From Pseudomonas ovata (GTDB taxonomy: Bacteria; Pseudomonadota; Gammaproteobacteria; Pseudomonadales; Pseudomonadaceae), in NCBI RefSeq assembly GCF_003131185.1, contig NZ_QFFU01000024.1, positions 1 through 64,000 of the forward strand: a stretch of 64,000 nt of DNA, read 5' to 3'. Positions 16,248-24,082 of the stretch are shown here, in pieces. A program made the translations under genes and the position numbers. The notes below the pieces were generated by a model that worked only from the letters and a program-made list of their open reading frames with translations, was not told the origin of the DNA and made no database searches. Numbering within the stretch: the stretch's first letter is position 1; each line of letters begins with the position of its first letter.

Positions 16248-18026
16248 TCATTCTGCATCTGATGCGAGCCTCCTACGGTGACCAGACGCAAACATATTGA
16301 GCCCCCTCTGTGTCATTACCCTACCGGCTGGTGTTTGCGGCTCGTATGCAGCGAGATAGGACAAACGCTCCGCCGCACGTTGGTTGAACCAATTAGCTGA
16401 TAGTTGCTTTTTCTGCATTTTTTCTACATCTGAAGCAAGCGCTCTGATAATTCGGCGCTGCAACCAAGTGGACTTGGGCGGCCCTAACAGATCAAAACCT
16501 GCATAGAGCAAGCCCAGGCCTGCTGCGATCCCCAGCCCAGTGGACAGGCATTGATCAATTGCAAATGTCATGTAGTTGCTCGGCTGAACAAGCACTGCCA
16601 AAGTGAGGCAGAAACCGAGGCCGTAGGAAGCAAATTGCGGTGAGGTCATGCTCATCAGTCCCAGAAAAAGCGGTGCGGAAAGCACCAGAATCAATATCTC
16701 GAAATCGCTTGAGCCTTGGGCAAGCAAGCCGAGCACGAAGAAGATGGCAACGGGTATGGCAAACAATGCTCCTCCGAGTAATTTGGCGGTTGCAACTCGT
16801 GGGGCTGGGTGTGCAGAGAATATCTGGGAGAGTAGAACGGGTAGCACGATCATCATGATGAGAGCGGCGTGTTCGCCCGACAGGATCCATATCCAGATAG
16901 CGCTCAGGAAAACAAGTGAGCTTCTTAGGGCCGATCTGAGTCCCACTACCCAGTCACGATGTCGCTTGAACCGTGCAGAACGCTGCATACCACGCGACCC
17001 ATCAACAACCGAAAGGGAGGCCCTGAGCATCGCCGAGAATACCTCGGATACTTTATCCAGACTCTCTATTAGAGCGCGTGCCGCCGTATTTTCCTGGCCT
17101 AAGGCGCGTACATTTTCATTGGGCACGCAATCCTCAAGGGTTTGAATGCGAGCAGTGGATGATAGATGATGCCGTGAGCTGCAGCCATGAGCGTATTGAT
17201 CTATAAGCCGAGTCAGGCTGTCCGGTAGTTGCAGTGATTTATTATTCACCATGTGCTCAATAGTTTGTCCCCAGGCAACGATGGTCAGTGCGTTGCTAGC
17301 GGTTATCAGGGCAGCATTGCTATTGCTTGCTTGTTCATATCGTCCTGCATTGGCGTCATCGTTTATGGACGTGGCCAAGGCAATGATGCCTATGCGTTGT
17401 TGATGGACAGCTGTTGGATTTGATTGATCCTGCAGGATCGTCGAGATGTGAGTGAGGCTCAGTTCTAGTAAGTGACTTAAGCTCGTCTTAAGCACGGTCT
17501 TAAGCTTGAAGGGATAGAGGAGGACGCTGGCCAGGACGGCGCTGCCGGCGCCGACAAGAACTTCGCTCAACCGCGCGCGCGCCACCATAAAGATTGATCC
17601 GCTGCTGGGGTTTACAGGGTCGGCCATGGCAAAAAGTACAATCAGAATCGCTGTGACACTGACCAATGCAGTCGCGAACACAAAATTGACATGTCGCATT
17701 GTGGAAGCAATTGCAGATGTGATGGCAACGCATAGCGCGAGTGCACCGATAGCTAACATAGGGTTAGGCGTCAAATTGTCCAGGATCAGGATGGCTATCA
17801 CAGCGCCGATCGTTGACCCTAGAACCAGACATGCGGCTTTTTCTATGACCAATCCGGCCTCTGGGCGAGCTTGAAGCATCATCGACGCCACCATCGCCCA
17901 GAAAGGCTTGTCCAGATCCTGGCTCATTGAAATTGCTAGAGCGAGCGCAACGGCACAAAGCCCTTTGCAAGCGAACACTATGCTGCGTAAGTCAGGCGCC
18001 AGGTAATGCACTAGGATAGCTCTCAT
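16248..18026 (-). CDS. FUSC/AaeB-like inner-membrane efflux protein
   Basis: A 592-residue membrane protein of the aromatic acid exporter family. It has two halves, each with about six membrane segments (N-half near residues 20-165, C-half near 360-500), joined by a soluble region; the N-half starts with the typical CKGLCAVALALAISMSQDLD. With the HlyD-type adaptor and the DUF1656 protein encoded just upstream it would form an AaeXAB-like pump for aromatic carboxylates or fusaric-acid-like compounds. It overlaps the adaptor gene by 4 bp. Confidence 0.88.
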   Translation of the reverse strand: MRAILVHYLAPDLRSIVFACKGLCAVALALAISMSQDLDKPFWAMVASMMLQARPEAGLVIEKAACLVLGSTIGAVIAILILDNLTPNPMLAIGALALCVAITSAIASTMRHVNFVFATALVSVTAILIVLFAMADPVNPSSGSIFMVARARLSEVLVGAGSAVLASVLLYPFKLKTVLKTSLSHLLELSLTHISTILQDQSNPTAVHQQRIGIIALATSINDDANAGRYEQASNSNAALITASNALTIVAWGQTIEHMVNNKSLQLPDSLTRLIDQYAHGCSSRHHLSSTARIQTLEDCVPNENVRALGQENTAARALIESLDKVSEVFSAMLRASLSVVDGSRGMQRSARFKRHRDWVVGLRSALRSSLVFLSAIWIWILSGEHAALIMMIVLPVLLSQIFSAHPAPRVATAKLLGGALFAIPVAIFFVLGLLAQGSSDFEILILVLSAPLFLGLMSMTSPQFASYGLGFCLTLAVLVQPSNYMTFAIDQCLSTGLGIAAGLGLLYAGFDLLGPPKSTWLQRRIIRALASDVEKMQKKQLSANWFNQRAAERLSYLAAYEPQTPAGRVMTQRGLNMFASGHRRRLASDAE

Positions 18027-18913
18027 GGCGTGCCCATCGCCGTGGCGCGCTCGTGAATCCTCACCGATGCGCTCATGCCTGCAATCAAGCGCGTGCTCAC
18101 AGTGTCCCCGTCCAGCTTTATATCGACCGGTATGCGTTGCGCGAGTCGCACCCAGTTGAACGCCTGTTGCACTTGAGGCAGCAGCATTGGGTCTGCCTGT
18201 GTGTTGGTGTTGGCGACACCTTTGGCGATGCTCAGGACGTGGCCGGTGATCGAAGGCCCTCCGGTCATGAATGACACCTCGGCCAGGTCTCCCTCACGAA
18301 TGTCGAGTAGCTTGGTTTCCTCGAAGTACGCAGTAACGTAAAACGAATTGTCTTTGACGAGTGAGAAGGCGGGAGAGCCTTGGGCTATGTAATTGCCTTC
18401 CTGCAGTCTGACGTTGATGATCGTGCCGTCAGATGGCGCCGCCACAGTTGTGCGAGCCAAGTTGATCTTGGCAATTTCCCACTGCGTCTTGTTAACTTCA
18501 TATTGGGATTTGGCCAGCATGGCTTGGGAGCGGGCGTTATCCAGATCCTCGGCACTGATGGCGTTGATCCTGGCCAGTGGTACGCGGCGACGCTCCAGGA
18601 GTGCTGCAAGCTCCCAGGCATGCTTTGCGTGTTCCATCCTGGCCTTCGACTCGTTCAATAGGGAGCGATAACGGGTGGGATCAATTTCAAAAAGCAGATC
18701 GCCTTTCTTTACTGGCTGGTTGTCTTTCACTGCCAACCTGGTTACCCAGCCCGCTACATCGGGTGCTATTACCACTATATCTGCCCGGACTCGCCCATCC
18801 CGCGTCCAGGGTGAGAGTTGGTAATGTTTCCATGTCCAAGACCCCGTCAGCGCGGCGCAGGTGGCGATCAGTAACGTCACGCTCACCCTAATGGTCGGAT
18901 TCATTTCCACCAC
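18023..18913 (-). CDS. HlyD/AaeA-like periplasmic adaptor
   Basis: A 296-residue membrane-fusion protein with one N-terminal anchor (VSVTLLIATCAALTGSWTW), a biotinyl-lipoyl half (RADIVVIAPDVAGWVTRLAV), a coiled-coil hairpin (about 75-150), and the second lipoyl half (APSDGTIINVRLQEGNYIAQ). It links the FUSC pump to an outer-membrane channel. It overlaps both neighbours in the operon. Confidence 0.9.
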   Translation of the reverse strand: MVEMNPTIRVSVTLLIATCAALTGSWTWKHYQLSPWTRDGRVRADIVVIAPDVAGWVTRLAVKDNQPVKKGDLLFEIDPTRYRSLLNESKARMEHAKHAWELAALLERRRVPLARINAISAEDLDNARSQAMLAKSQYEVNKTQWEIAKINLARTTVAAPSDGTIINVRLQEGNYIAQGSPAFSLVKDNSFYVTAYFEETKLLDIREGDLAEVSFMTGGPSITGHVLSIAKGVANTNTQADPMLLPQVQQAFNWVRLAQRIPVDIKLDGDTVSTRLIAGMSASVRIHERATAMGTP

Positions 18914-19110
18914 CTACCGAGAAAGGCGAGTGCGGTGGCGATGTAGTAGGTGAAGAGCGACAGCACCAGCCATGAGCGCTTCCAGATCCAGCGCCGTATT
19001 ACCCATTCTGGAATGAGCTGGTGTGTGATGATGGTCAGAGATGCCGCCGCACCAATGCAGATCACCATTGGGGTAATCAACAGGCCTGCGACTGAAAATT
19101 CACGAAGCAT
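18901..19110 (-). CDS. DUF1656 (AaeX-like) small membrane protein
   Basis: A 69-residue protein with two membrane segments (AGLLITPMVICIGAAASLTI and LVLSLFTYYIATALAFLGRW), the usual first gene of FUSC efflux operons. Its function in the pump is unknown. It overlaps the adaptor gene by 13 bp and is transcribed away from the IclR regulator. Confidence 0.88.
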   Translation of the reverse strand: MLREFSVAGLLITPMVICIGAAASLTIITHQLIPEWVIRRWIWKRSWLVLSLFTYYIATALAFLGRWWK

Positions 19111-19131
19111 TTATCAGTCCCTCTTTTTTGT

Positions 19132-19183
19132 ATCGCAATGCGGTAACTGTACCGCTAATTATAATCGTACCGCAATATGGTAC
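19132..19183. promoter_or_regulatory. Likely IclR-type operator in the divergent promoter region
   Basis: Two related elements, ATCGCAATGCGGTA (19132-19145) and the palindrome GTACCGCAATATGGTAC (19167-19183), lie between the divergent efflux operon and regulator gene. The common core CGCAATRYGGTA on two helical faces (35 bp apart) fits a dimer-binding regulator. Confidence 0.6.
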
Positions 19184-19208
19184 AGTGACCAAAATTTTGG
19201 AGGTGCTG

Positions 19209-19982
19209 ATGGACGAGCGGATTCAGGCTGGGGTCAACGATGAGCGTGGTGGGGGTATCCAAGTCATTGCCCGTGCAGCAAAAATTCTGAATTTACTGGG
19301 AAGAAATGTTGGTGGTATGAGTTTGGGCGAAATAGCCCAGGCGGTAGATTTGCCTCGTTCAACGGTGCAGCGCATCGTAGGAGCGCTCGAAGAGCAGGGA
19401 ATGATTCGCAGTGAAGGCGCTGGGGGAATCAGTCTTGGAGCGGGTTTGTTAAGGCTTGTCGCGAATGCACACGTTGATCGTATGACCGTCGTACGTCCTT
19501 GGCTGCATAAGCTGAGCGAGGCGGTTCAAGAGACGGTTGTTTTTTCCAGACCTGCTGGTATTCAATTGATCGTTGAGGATCGTGTTGTTGCTGATCGTGA
19601 ATTGCAGGTGATGCCACGTCTTGGTCAGCTGGATACGCCGCTGTATGGAACGTCTGCTGGACGTGCGCTCTTGGCTTTAGACAAAGATGAGGATGTGAGA
19701 ACCTTGCTTGCAACTGAAGGCATTACCAAGCAGAAGGTAGTCGTGGTCCAGACTCTAATAGTCCAGTTGGAAGCTATTCGAAAGAAGGGGATTTCAAGTG
19801 ACCACGGTGAGCATATCGAAGGAATCACGACGACAGCTGTTGCTTTAGATACGGTGTTGGGCCGTTTTGCAATTTCGATGCCCATTCCGACGTCCCGTTT
19901 CGAAAGGAATCGCGATTTTTGTATCGAAGAGTTGCTGCGCTGCAAGGCTGGATTGCTCAAAGAAATCGCTATAGACGGCTAA
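19209..19982 (+). CDS. IclR-family regulator of the efflux operon
   Basis: A 257-residue protein: winged helix at 15-75 (MSLGEIAQAVDLPRSTVQRI) and a C-terminal ligand-binding domain (TPLYGTSAGRALLALDKDED and the GISSDHGEHIEGITTTAVAL segment). ATG 19209 is chosen over upstream codons because GGAGGT precedes it and upstream codons lie in the operator. Divergent placement suggests it senses an aromatic acid and controls the AaeXAB-like genes. Confidence 0.88.
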   Translation: MDERIQAGVNDERGGGIQVIARAAKILNLLGRNVGGMSLGEIAQAVDLPRSTVQRIVGALEEQGMIRSEGAGGISLGAGLLRLVANAHVDRMTVVRPWLHKLSEAVQETVVFSRPAGIQLIVEDRVVADRELQVMPRLGQLDTPLYGTSAGRALLALDKDEDVRTLLATEGITKQKVVVVQTLIVQLEAIRKKGISSDHGEHIEGITTTAVALDTVLGRFAISMPIPTSRFERNRDFCIEELLRCKAGLLKEIAIDG

Positions 19983-20392
19983 CGCTCAAGTGGGGAGTGC
20001 TGAAAACTAAGCTTTCTTGATTGTGAGACGATGAAAGCTTCTACGTTGCCGGCCCCAGTAGGGGCTAACCCACATTCGAACAAGTCGTAGCCGCAGCTTG
20101 CGAGGACGTCACATAACTGCGCATCGCTATGACGCAAGGCTCCTGTGCGCTTCAGCATGCCACCATACGCAGTTGTATGACCTGTGCCTGCTGAAGAAAA
20201 TAAAGTTTAAAGAGCCAATTTGTGTAAAGTTTTCAGCTCAATCGCTTTCACGGAGAAGTTGATGCCGTTCTTGAATGCCTGCTCTTGGCGATTGCTGCCG
20301 ATTCACAGGGCGGCCTTCAGGGAATGTTCCATTAGAGTGGCCAGCCTAGGCTACCCCCAAGCAGGAGTATGATTTCGAGCGTAGCCCCTCAA
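19983..20392. other. Intergenic stretch with a possible short gene remnant
   Basis: On the minus strand 19979-20158 is open for 59 codons (MLKRTGALRHSDAQLCDVLA at the start) and the frame also reads sensibly upstream (SSAGTGHTTAYGG). It may be the tail of a lost gene. No family recognised; the rest shows nothing. Confidence 0.25.
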
Positions 20393-21409
20393 TTAGTACT
20401 TTACCTTGTAGGTAGGCGAGTCCTCAGGCCGGTTCTCTCGCCTATCATAGATCTTGGTTGTGCTGATATTGGCATGACCCAGCCAGGCCTGGACCTTGGC
20501 AATATCAGCTTCATGCTCCAGCGCATTGGTAGCTGCGGTTGCTCTGAGTCCATGGACTCCCAAGCCGTCCACCTTGATCCCCGCCTTCTTCGCATAAGCA
20601 GCCACCACGGTGTAGATGCCGTTGGCCGTGATTCCCGCGCCGGTCAGCTTGCCACGCAATGGAATGAAGAGCGGCACCTTCCTGTCCGCCCAATGGTGCC
20701 CTGAGCTTTCCAGGTACTGGTGGATACGCCCGGCCGCCACGGGGTGCAATGGCAGGTAGCGCACCTTGCCGCCTTTGCCGTGCACCTTAAGGTGTTGGAT
20801 CCCGCGCCGGTCCTGAATGTCGCTCACCTGCAGCAGCGCCGCTTCTTCGCGGCGTAGTCCGTGGTAGAGAAGAACAGCCAATATCGCCCGGTCGCGCTGC
20901 CCTTTAAGTGTTGCTTCATCCGGCGCCTCGAGCAGCGCCTTCGCCTGGTGATCGCCCAGTGCCGGTGTCTTGCCTTCGTTGCTTTCAATCTTCGGTCGTT
21001 TTACCCCGTGCACTGGATTGCCACCGGCGATCGCATTGTTTTCCAGGAGGTGATCAAAAAGGCTGGCCAGCGCGGCCAATTTGCGCCGGATCGTCGCTCC
21101 CGCTAAGCCGCGATGCTCGAGCTGGGCACGCCAGGCCAGAACGTGCGATCTGGTCACCACACGAAACTCATCGGCCGAAGCCAAACCTACAAAACCGCAG
21201 AAGTCTTCCAGGTCATTTCGGTAAGCGCGTCGTGTTCGCGGGTTGTCTAGGTTGGCAAACCACTCGACTGCAGCGGATACCCGGGCCAAATCCTGAAATT
21301 CGACCGCCGTCAGCCTGCGCTGATCATTCTGGGCGGTTTTCGTCAGTTCCTGCATACCTATCTCTCTGTTGGCACCGCTACGATTACTGAGGGTCATTCC
21401 AGTCACCAA
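20393..21409 (-). CDS. Tyrosine recombinase (XerC/D-like), the only intact copy
   Basis: A 338-residue phage-integrase-family protein. The N-terminal SAM-like core-binding domain covers about 40-130; the catalytic domain follows with Arg186 (YHGLRREEAALL), Lys212 (KVHGKGGKVRYL), His286 and Arg289 (GVHGLRATAATN), His312 (WLGHANIS) and nucleophile Tyr321 (TTKIYDRRENRPED). Three damaged copies of the same gene lie at 15050, 28205 and 34117. A dif-like core starts about 50 bp upstream of its start codon. A role in site-specific capture of the surrounding modules is inferred. Confidence 0.9.
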   Translation of the reverse strand: MVTGMTLSNRSGANREIGMQELTKTAQNDQRRLTAVEFQDLARVSAAVEWFANLDNPRTRRAYRNDLEDFCGFVGLASADEFRVVTRSHVLAWRAQLEHRGLAGATIRRKLAALASLFDHLLENNAIAGGNPVHGVKRPKIESNEGKTPALGDHQAKALLEAPDEATLKGQRDRAILAVLLYHGLRREEAALLQVSDIQDRRGIQHLKVHGKGGKVRYLPLHPVAAGRIHQYLESSGHHWADRKVPLFIPLRGKLTGAGITANGIYTVVAAYAKKAGIKVDGLGVHGLRATAATNALEHEADIAKVQAWLGHANISTTKIYDRRENRPEDSPTYKVKY

Positions 21410-21457
21410 AGCAACGCGTTAAGCGATCGGCGTACGCAGATCGGATAAACGGCGATA

Positions 21458-21485
21458 ATTGCTGATAACGTATTTCTTGGCTTGT
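21458..21485. other. Half of a dif-like recombination core upstream of the intact recombinase
   Basis: Left arm ATTGCTGATAA (21458-21468) and spacer CGTATT (21469-21474) match the complete site at 35161-35188, but the right arm (TCTTGGCTTGT) does not. The homology between the two recombinase loci stops at the spacer, as expected if strand exchange took place there. Confidence 0.5.
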
Positions 21486-21522
21486 TAAGCGCTCGATAAA
21501 AACCCGCCGAAGCGGGTTCAGG

Positions 21523-21807
21523 TCAGACTCGGCGGGTTGCGGCCTCATAGACCTCATCGTCGCGCCTAGCACCTACACAAAGGACCAGGACGATTTCGGT
21601 CCCGTTGATGCGGTAGACAATACGTACATCGCCTGTTCGAATCCGCAGGTAACCGGTAAGAACTCCACGGAGCGGCTTGCCAATTTTATCCGGCTCCCCT
21701 TCAGCGATGCGCTCGCGTATTACTTTCAGGATCCTCCTCGCCTCAGCCGTCCCCAGCTGTTTGAGGTCTTGCTCTACTTCGGGATGAAACCGGACGCTCC
21801 AACTCAT
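21523..21807 (-). CDS. RelE/ParE-superfamily toxin
   Basis: A 94-residue protein with the RelE fold signature: WSVRFHPEVEQDLKQLG at the N-terminus, the GKPLRGVLTGYLRIRTGDVR segment with catalytic basic residues, and YRINGTEIVLVLCVGARRD near the end. It probably cuts mRNA at the ribosome. The antitoxin gene precedes it by 9 bp. Confidence 0.88.
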   Translation of the reverse strand: MSWSVRFHPEVEQDLKQLGTAEARRILKVIRERIAEGEPDKIGKPLRGVLTGYLRIRTGDVRIVYRINGTEIVLVLCVGARRDDEVYEAATRRV

Positions 21808-21816
21808 TGGTTTTGC

Positions 21817-22098
21817 CTACCTGAAGTTCGCCTCCATGTCCTCAAGGCTCACTGTGTTCATTTCGTTCAAGGTGGACAGGCGTTCGATGGCCATGCGTTC
21901 TGCGCGAAGGTCTTCAAGCTCGTCTTGCAAGGCCTGATAGGCATCTACACCTACCAATACCGCTGCTGGCTCGTTGTCCTTAAAGATCACCAGGTGAGTT
22001 GTTATCCCACTGGTGACCTCCTTCAATTTCGCGCTGAAGCCGCGGACCATTGCTGTTGCGGACACAGCCTGTTCAGCTCGGTCTAGGAGTGCACTCAT
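21817..22098 (-). CDS. Phd/YefM- or RelB-like antitoxin
   Basis: A 93-residue protein upstream of the RelE-like toxin. The N-terminal half is the Phd/YefM DNA-binding fold (FSAKLKEVTSGITTHLVIFK, then DNEPAAVLVGVDAYQALQDE); the acidic C-terminal helix would bind the toxin. A 13-bp tandem repeat lies just before its start. Confidence 0.8.
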   Translation of the reverse strand: MSALLDRAEQAVSATAMVRGFSAKLKEVTSGITTHLVIFKDNEPAAVLVGVDAYQALQDELEDLRAERMAIERLSTLNEMNTVSLEDMEANFR

Positions 22099-22117
22099 GC
22101 GCTTGATGCCTCGATTC

Positions 22118-22169
22118 GGTAGTCAGATTCAGTAGTCAGATTCAGTAGTCAGATTCAGTAGTCAGATTC
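22118..22169. repeat. Four tandem 13-bp repeats before the antitoxin gene
   Basis: The unit AGTAGTCAGATTC is repeated four times in a row (first copy starts GG). It covers the expected promoter or leader of the toxin-antitoxin operon and is prone to copy-number change. Confidence 0.75.
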
Positions 22170-22210
22170 AAAAATCGGTTTCAGTGTCAGATATTGGCAG
22201 CGCTGTTCTA

Positions 22211-22234
22211 TTATGCGCATTTATATACGCATAA
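22211..22234. repeat. Inverted repeat TTATGCG / CGCATAA
   Basis: Arms at 22211-22217 and 22228-22234 with a 10-bp AT-rich centre, in the upstream region of the toxin-antitoxin operon. It could be an operator or part of a promoter. Confidence 0.4.
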
Positions 22235-22552
22235 CAATGCGCCCGTCGCGGGAGTGACGAACGGTCTAATCCCGCAGCTATGACCTGGGCCCACATCAAG
22301 CGGCCAGGGAGCAGGTGGGTTGTCTAGATCAACGTTGAAGGATCAACGCCGTTCAATTTCAACGATGGGCTGGGCGAATATACTTTTGGAGACGGTTGAG
22401 AGAGTCGCGACCGAATGGGGCTGTCACCAGGCATGGTGTGGCTATTGCCTGAGTAGCGTTGGTCCATGTGAACGTCAACATTCGACCCACAGCCGTTAGG
22501 GCCTAGAGACTATGCTACCTCTGGCTACGTAGTACGGGATTTATGTTCAAGA

Positions 22553-22591
22553 AGGCCCCCGCATCTGGTCACGGTGCTGGGGCCTTTTTTT
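22553..22591 (+). terminator. Strong terminator-like hairpin
   Basis: AGGCCCC and GGGGCCT arms around a 17-base loop are followed by seven T. No gene is seen just upstream on the plus strand, so it may end a small RNA or a leader. Confidence 0.55.
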
Positions 22592-22734
22592 GTGCCTGCT
22601 GTTCATCTATTAATACCACCCGAGTGGCAATCTCGGCGCCGCGCTCGATGCGCAGTGAATTTTTTGGATCGCGCAAGGCGATGAAAATCATTTGCAGTCC
22701 GCTGGGTCGCATGCGACCCGGCGGCGCCCGGCCA

Positions 22735-22975
22735 GCGCGCCGGCGGCGAAAGTAACTTGACCGCGGGGCCCGGCCGGCACCTGGTGCGCGGCGCCCCTGG
22801 GGCCCCGCCGGGCGCCCGGCCAGCACCTGGTGTCCGCGCAAGTAACTTGACCGCGACGCCCGGCCGGCGCCCTGGCGCGGCGCAAATGATTTCTTGCCAG
22901 CGCCCGGCCAGCACCTGGTGCCCGCGCAAGTAACTTGACCGCGGCGCCCGGCCGGCGCGGCGCCGGGCGCCGGCG
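22735..22975. repeat. GC-rich tandem array with about 88-90 bp period
   Basis: The motif AAGTAACTTGACCGCG starts at 22750, 22840 and 22928. Between the copies CGCCCGGCCAGCACCTGGTG is also repeated, and GC-only palindromes such as GGCGCCGGGCGCC are frequent. The open frames through it are made of Arg, Pro, Gly and Ala and are not taken as genes. Function unknown; candidates are an origin, a protein-binding array or structured RNA. Confidence 0.7.
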
Positions 22976-22990
22976 CAATCTGCAGGCGAA

Positions 22991-23018
22991 AAAAAACCGC
23001 CCTGAGAAGGCGGTTTTT
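22991..23018. terminator. Bidirectional terminator after the GC-rich array
   Basis: AAAAACCGCC and GGCGGTTTTT arms with loop CTGAGAA give a symmetrical terminator with A and T runs on both sides. Confidence 0.7.
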
Positions 23019-23046
23019 ATGCCAGAAAGCTGAGAGGCAATCTGGC

Positions 23047-23490
23047 GGCGTACTGGATTTGACGACGAATTGATACTAACTGGCGCCCGGGCGGTGCGCA
23101 ATATGGCCGGCCACCACTGGACGGTTGCTCAAATTTGATTAACGTATTCAACAGGCGGTTGAATACGAATCACAAGCAGGCGCAAGTGAATCGAAGAAAT
23201 GCCAGAAATCTGCGTGACTGCGTGTAAAAGCCTGAATTTGCGGGGTTTTGCGAAACGAAATGACCCCGGGTTTGGGATTTCTAAAAAGCCAACCATAAGG
23301 AGATAAGCGAATAAGGATGACGGAAATTGTCTGATTACCGTTGGTCGGATAGTTGGGGTTTCTGTCACCCTGACCATGGTAGAAAGGTGGCACGTAGGAT
23401 TTACTTCTGCGGGGACCTTGCACCACGCGTGAGAAACGTGCCGGCGCGTCAAGGACCATCAATGAACATTGGCGTACTGGATTTGACGAC
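23047..23490. repeat. 20-bp direct repeats bounding a 404-bp segment
   Basis: GGCGTACTGGATTTGACGAC occurs at 23047-23066 and 23471-23490. The segment between holds no convincing gene (the minus-strand ORFs at 23129-23492 overlap and lack ribosome binding sites). The pair may be a recombination scar or the ends of a small non-autonomous element. Confidence 0.6.
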
Positions 23491-23565
23491 ACTTCTCCAG
23501 TAGCTACATGCCCTGGCCGGTAAGGGTATGTGACGCCGAGGTTCCTGAATCAGGAAACCTTCCCT

Positions 23566-23730
23566 ATGGATTGGTTTTTGTTTTTGCACCGTCTCTGGCG
23601 GTGGATTCGCGTATGCGCGCAAGTGATTCATGTAGCACGAGCATTTGGTTTTCTTGTGGTCTGGATCACCAATGCTGTGACCTGGCTTTGCGATCTCATG
23701 GATCGCTTAGATACCGATAACCACCTGTAA
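23566..23730 (+). CDS. Small hydrophobic protein
   Basis: A 54-residue, tryptophan-rich protein (MDWFLFLHRLWRWIRVCAQV) with one or two membrane-active helices and an acidic C-terminus (MDRLDTDNHL). ATG 23566 has CAGGA upstream and the ORF is followed directly by a terminator, which argues for a real small gene. Its size and pattern resemble type I toxins or small membrane regulators; no partner is identified. Confidence 0.45.
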   Translation: MDWFLFLHRLWRWIRVCAQVIHVARAFGFLVVWITNAVTWLCDLMDRLDTDNHL

Positions 23731-23737
23731 CACACGG

Positions 23738-23761
23738 CCCCGCCTATTGGCGGGGTTTTTT
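23738..23761 (+). terminator. Rho-independent terminator
   Basis: CCCCGCC and GGCGGGG arms with a four-base loop, then TTTTTT, right after the small hydrophobic protein gene. Confidence 0.75.
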
Positions 23762-23785
23762 GTGTCTGCATGAAAACTGTCCGGC

Positions 23786-23933
23786 GTGACGCGTCACGCA
23801 CCGTTCAGTGCGTCGCCATGTCCGCGGAGCCACTCTCCGCGTACATGGCCCGTTTTAAGCCCGTATACGCACGCCCAAGCCCTTATCTCTTCCTGCCAGA
23901 CCCACACCAAGCCCCTCACGCGTGACGCGTCAC
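23786..23933. repeat. Two copies of the palindrome GTGACGCGTCAC
   Basis: The 12-bp perfect palindrome is at 23786-23797 and 23922-23933, both extended by C or CG flanks. Two distant copies suggest binding sites of a regulator that bridges them, but no gene is expressed across this interval. Confidence 0.5.
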
Positions 23934-24082
23934 ACGCCCATGAAAAAGCCTCGTACAAGGACGTTGTTCGATAAGTCGATGCAACTCGACAGGAAGTGCC
24001 TCAATAACTGCCTACCGCCATAGCTAAGAACCGGTCTAAGGTTGTCTTTCATGGATGACAGCTTTCGAGTTATTGCGGACGG

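Noticed and set aside
22543..23101. Several ORFs through the GC-rich repeat array
   Set aside because: They arise from GC-rich repeats lacking stop codons; the products are Arg/Pro/Gly/Ala-rich and all frames look alike.
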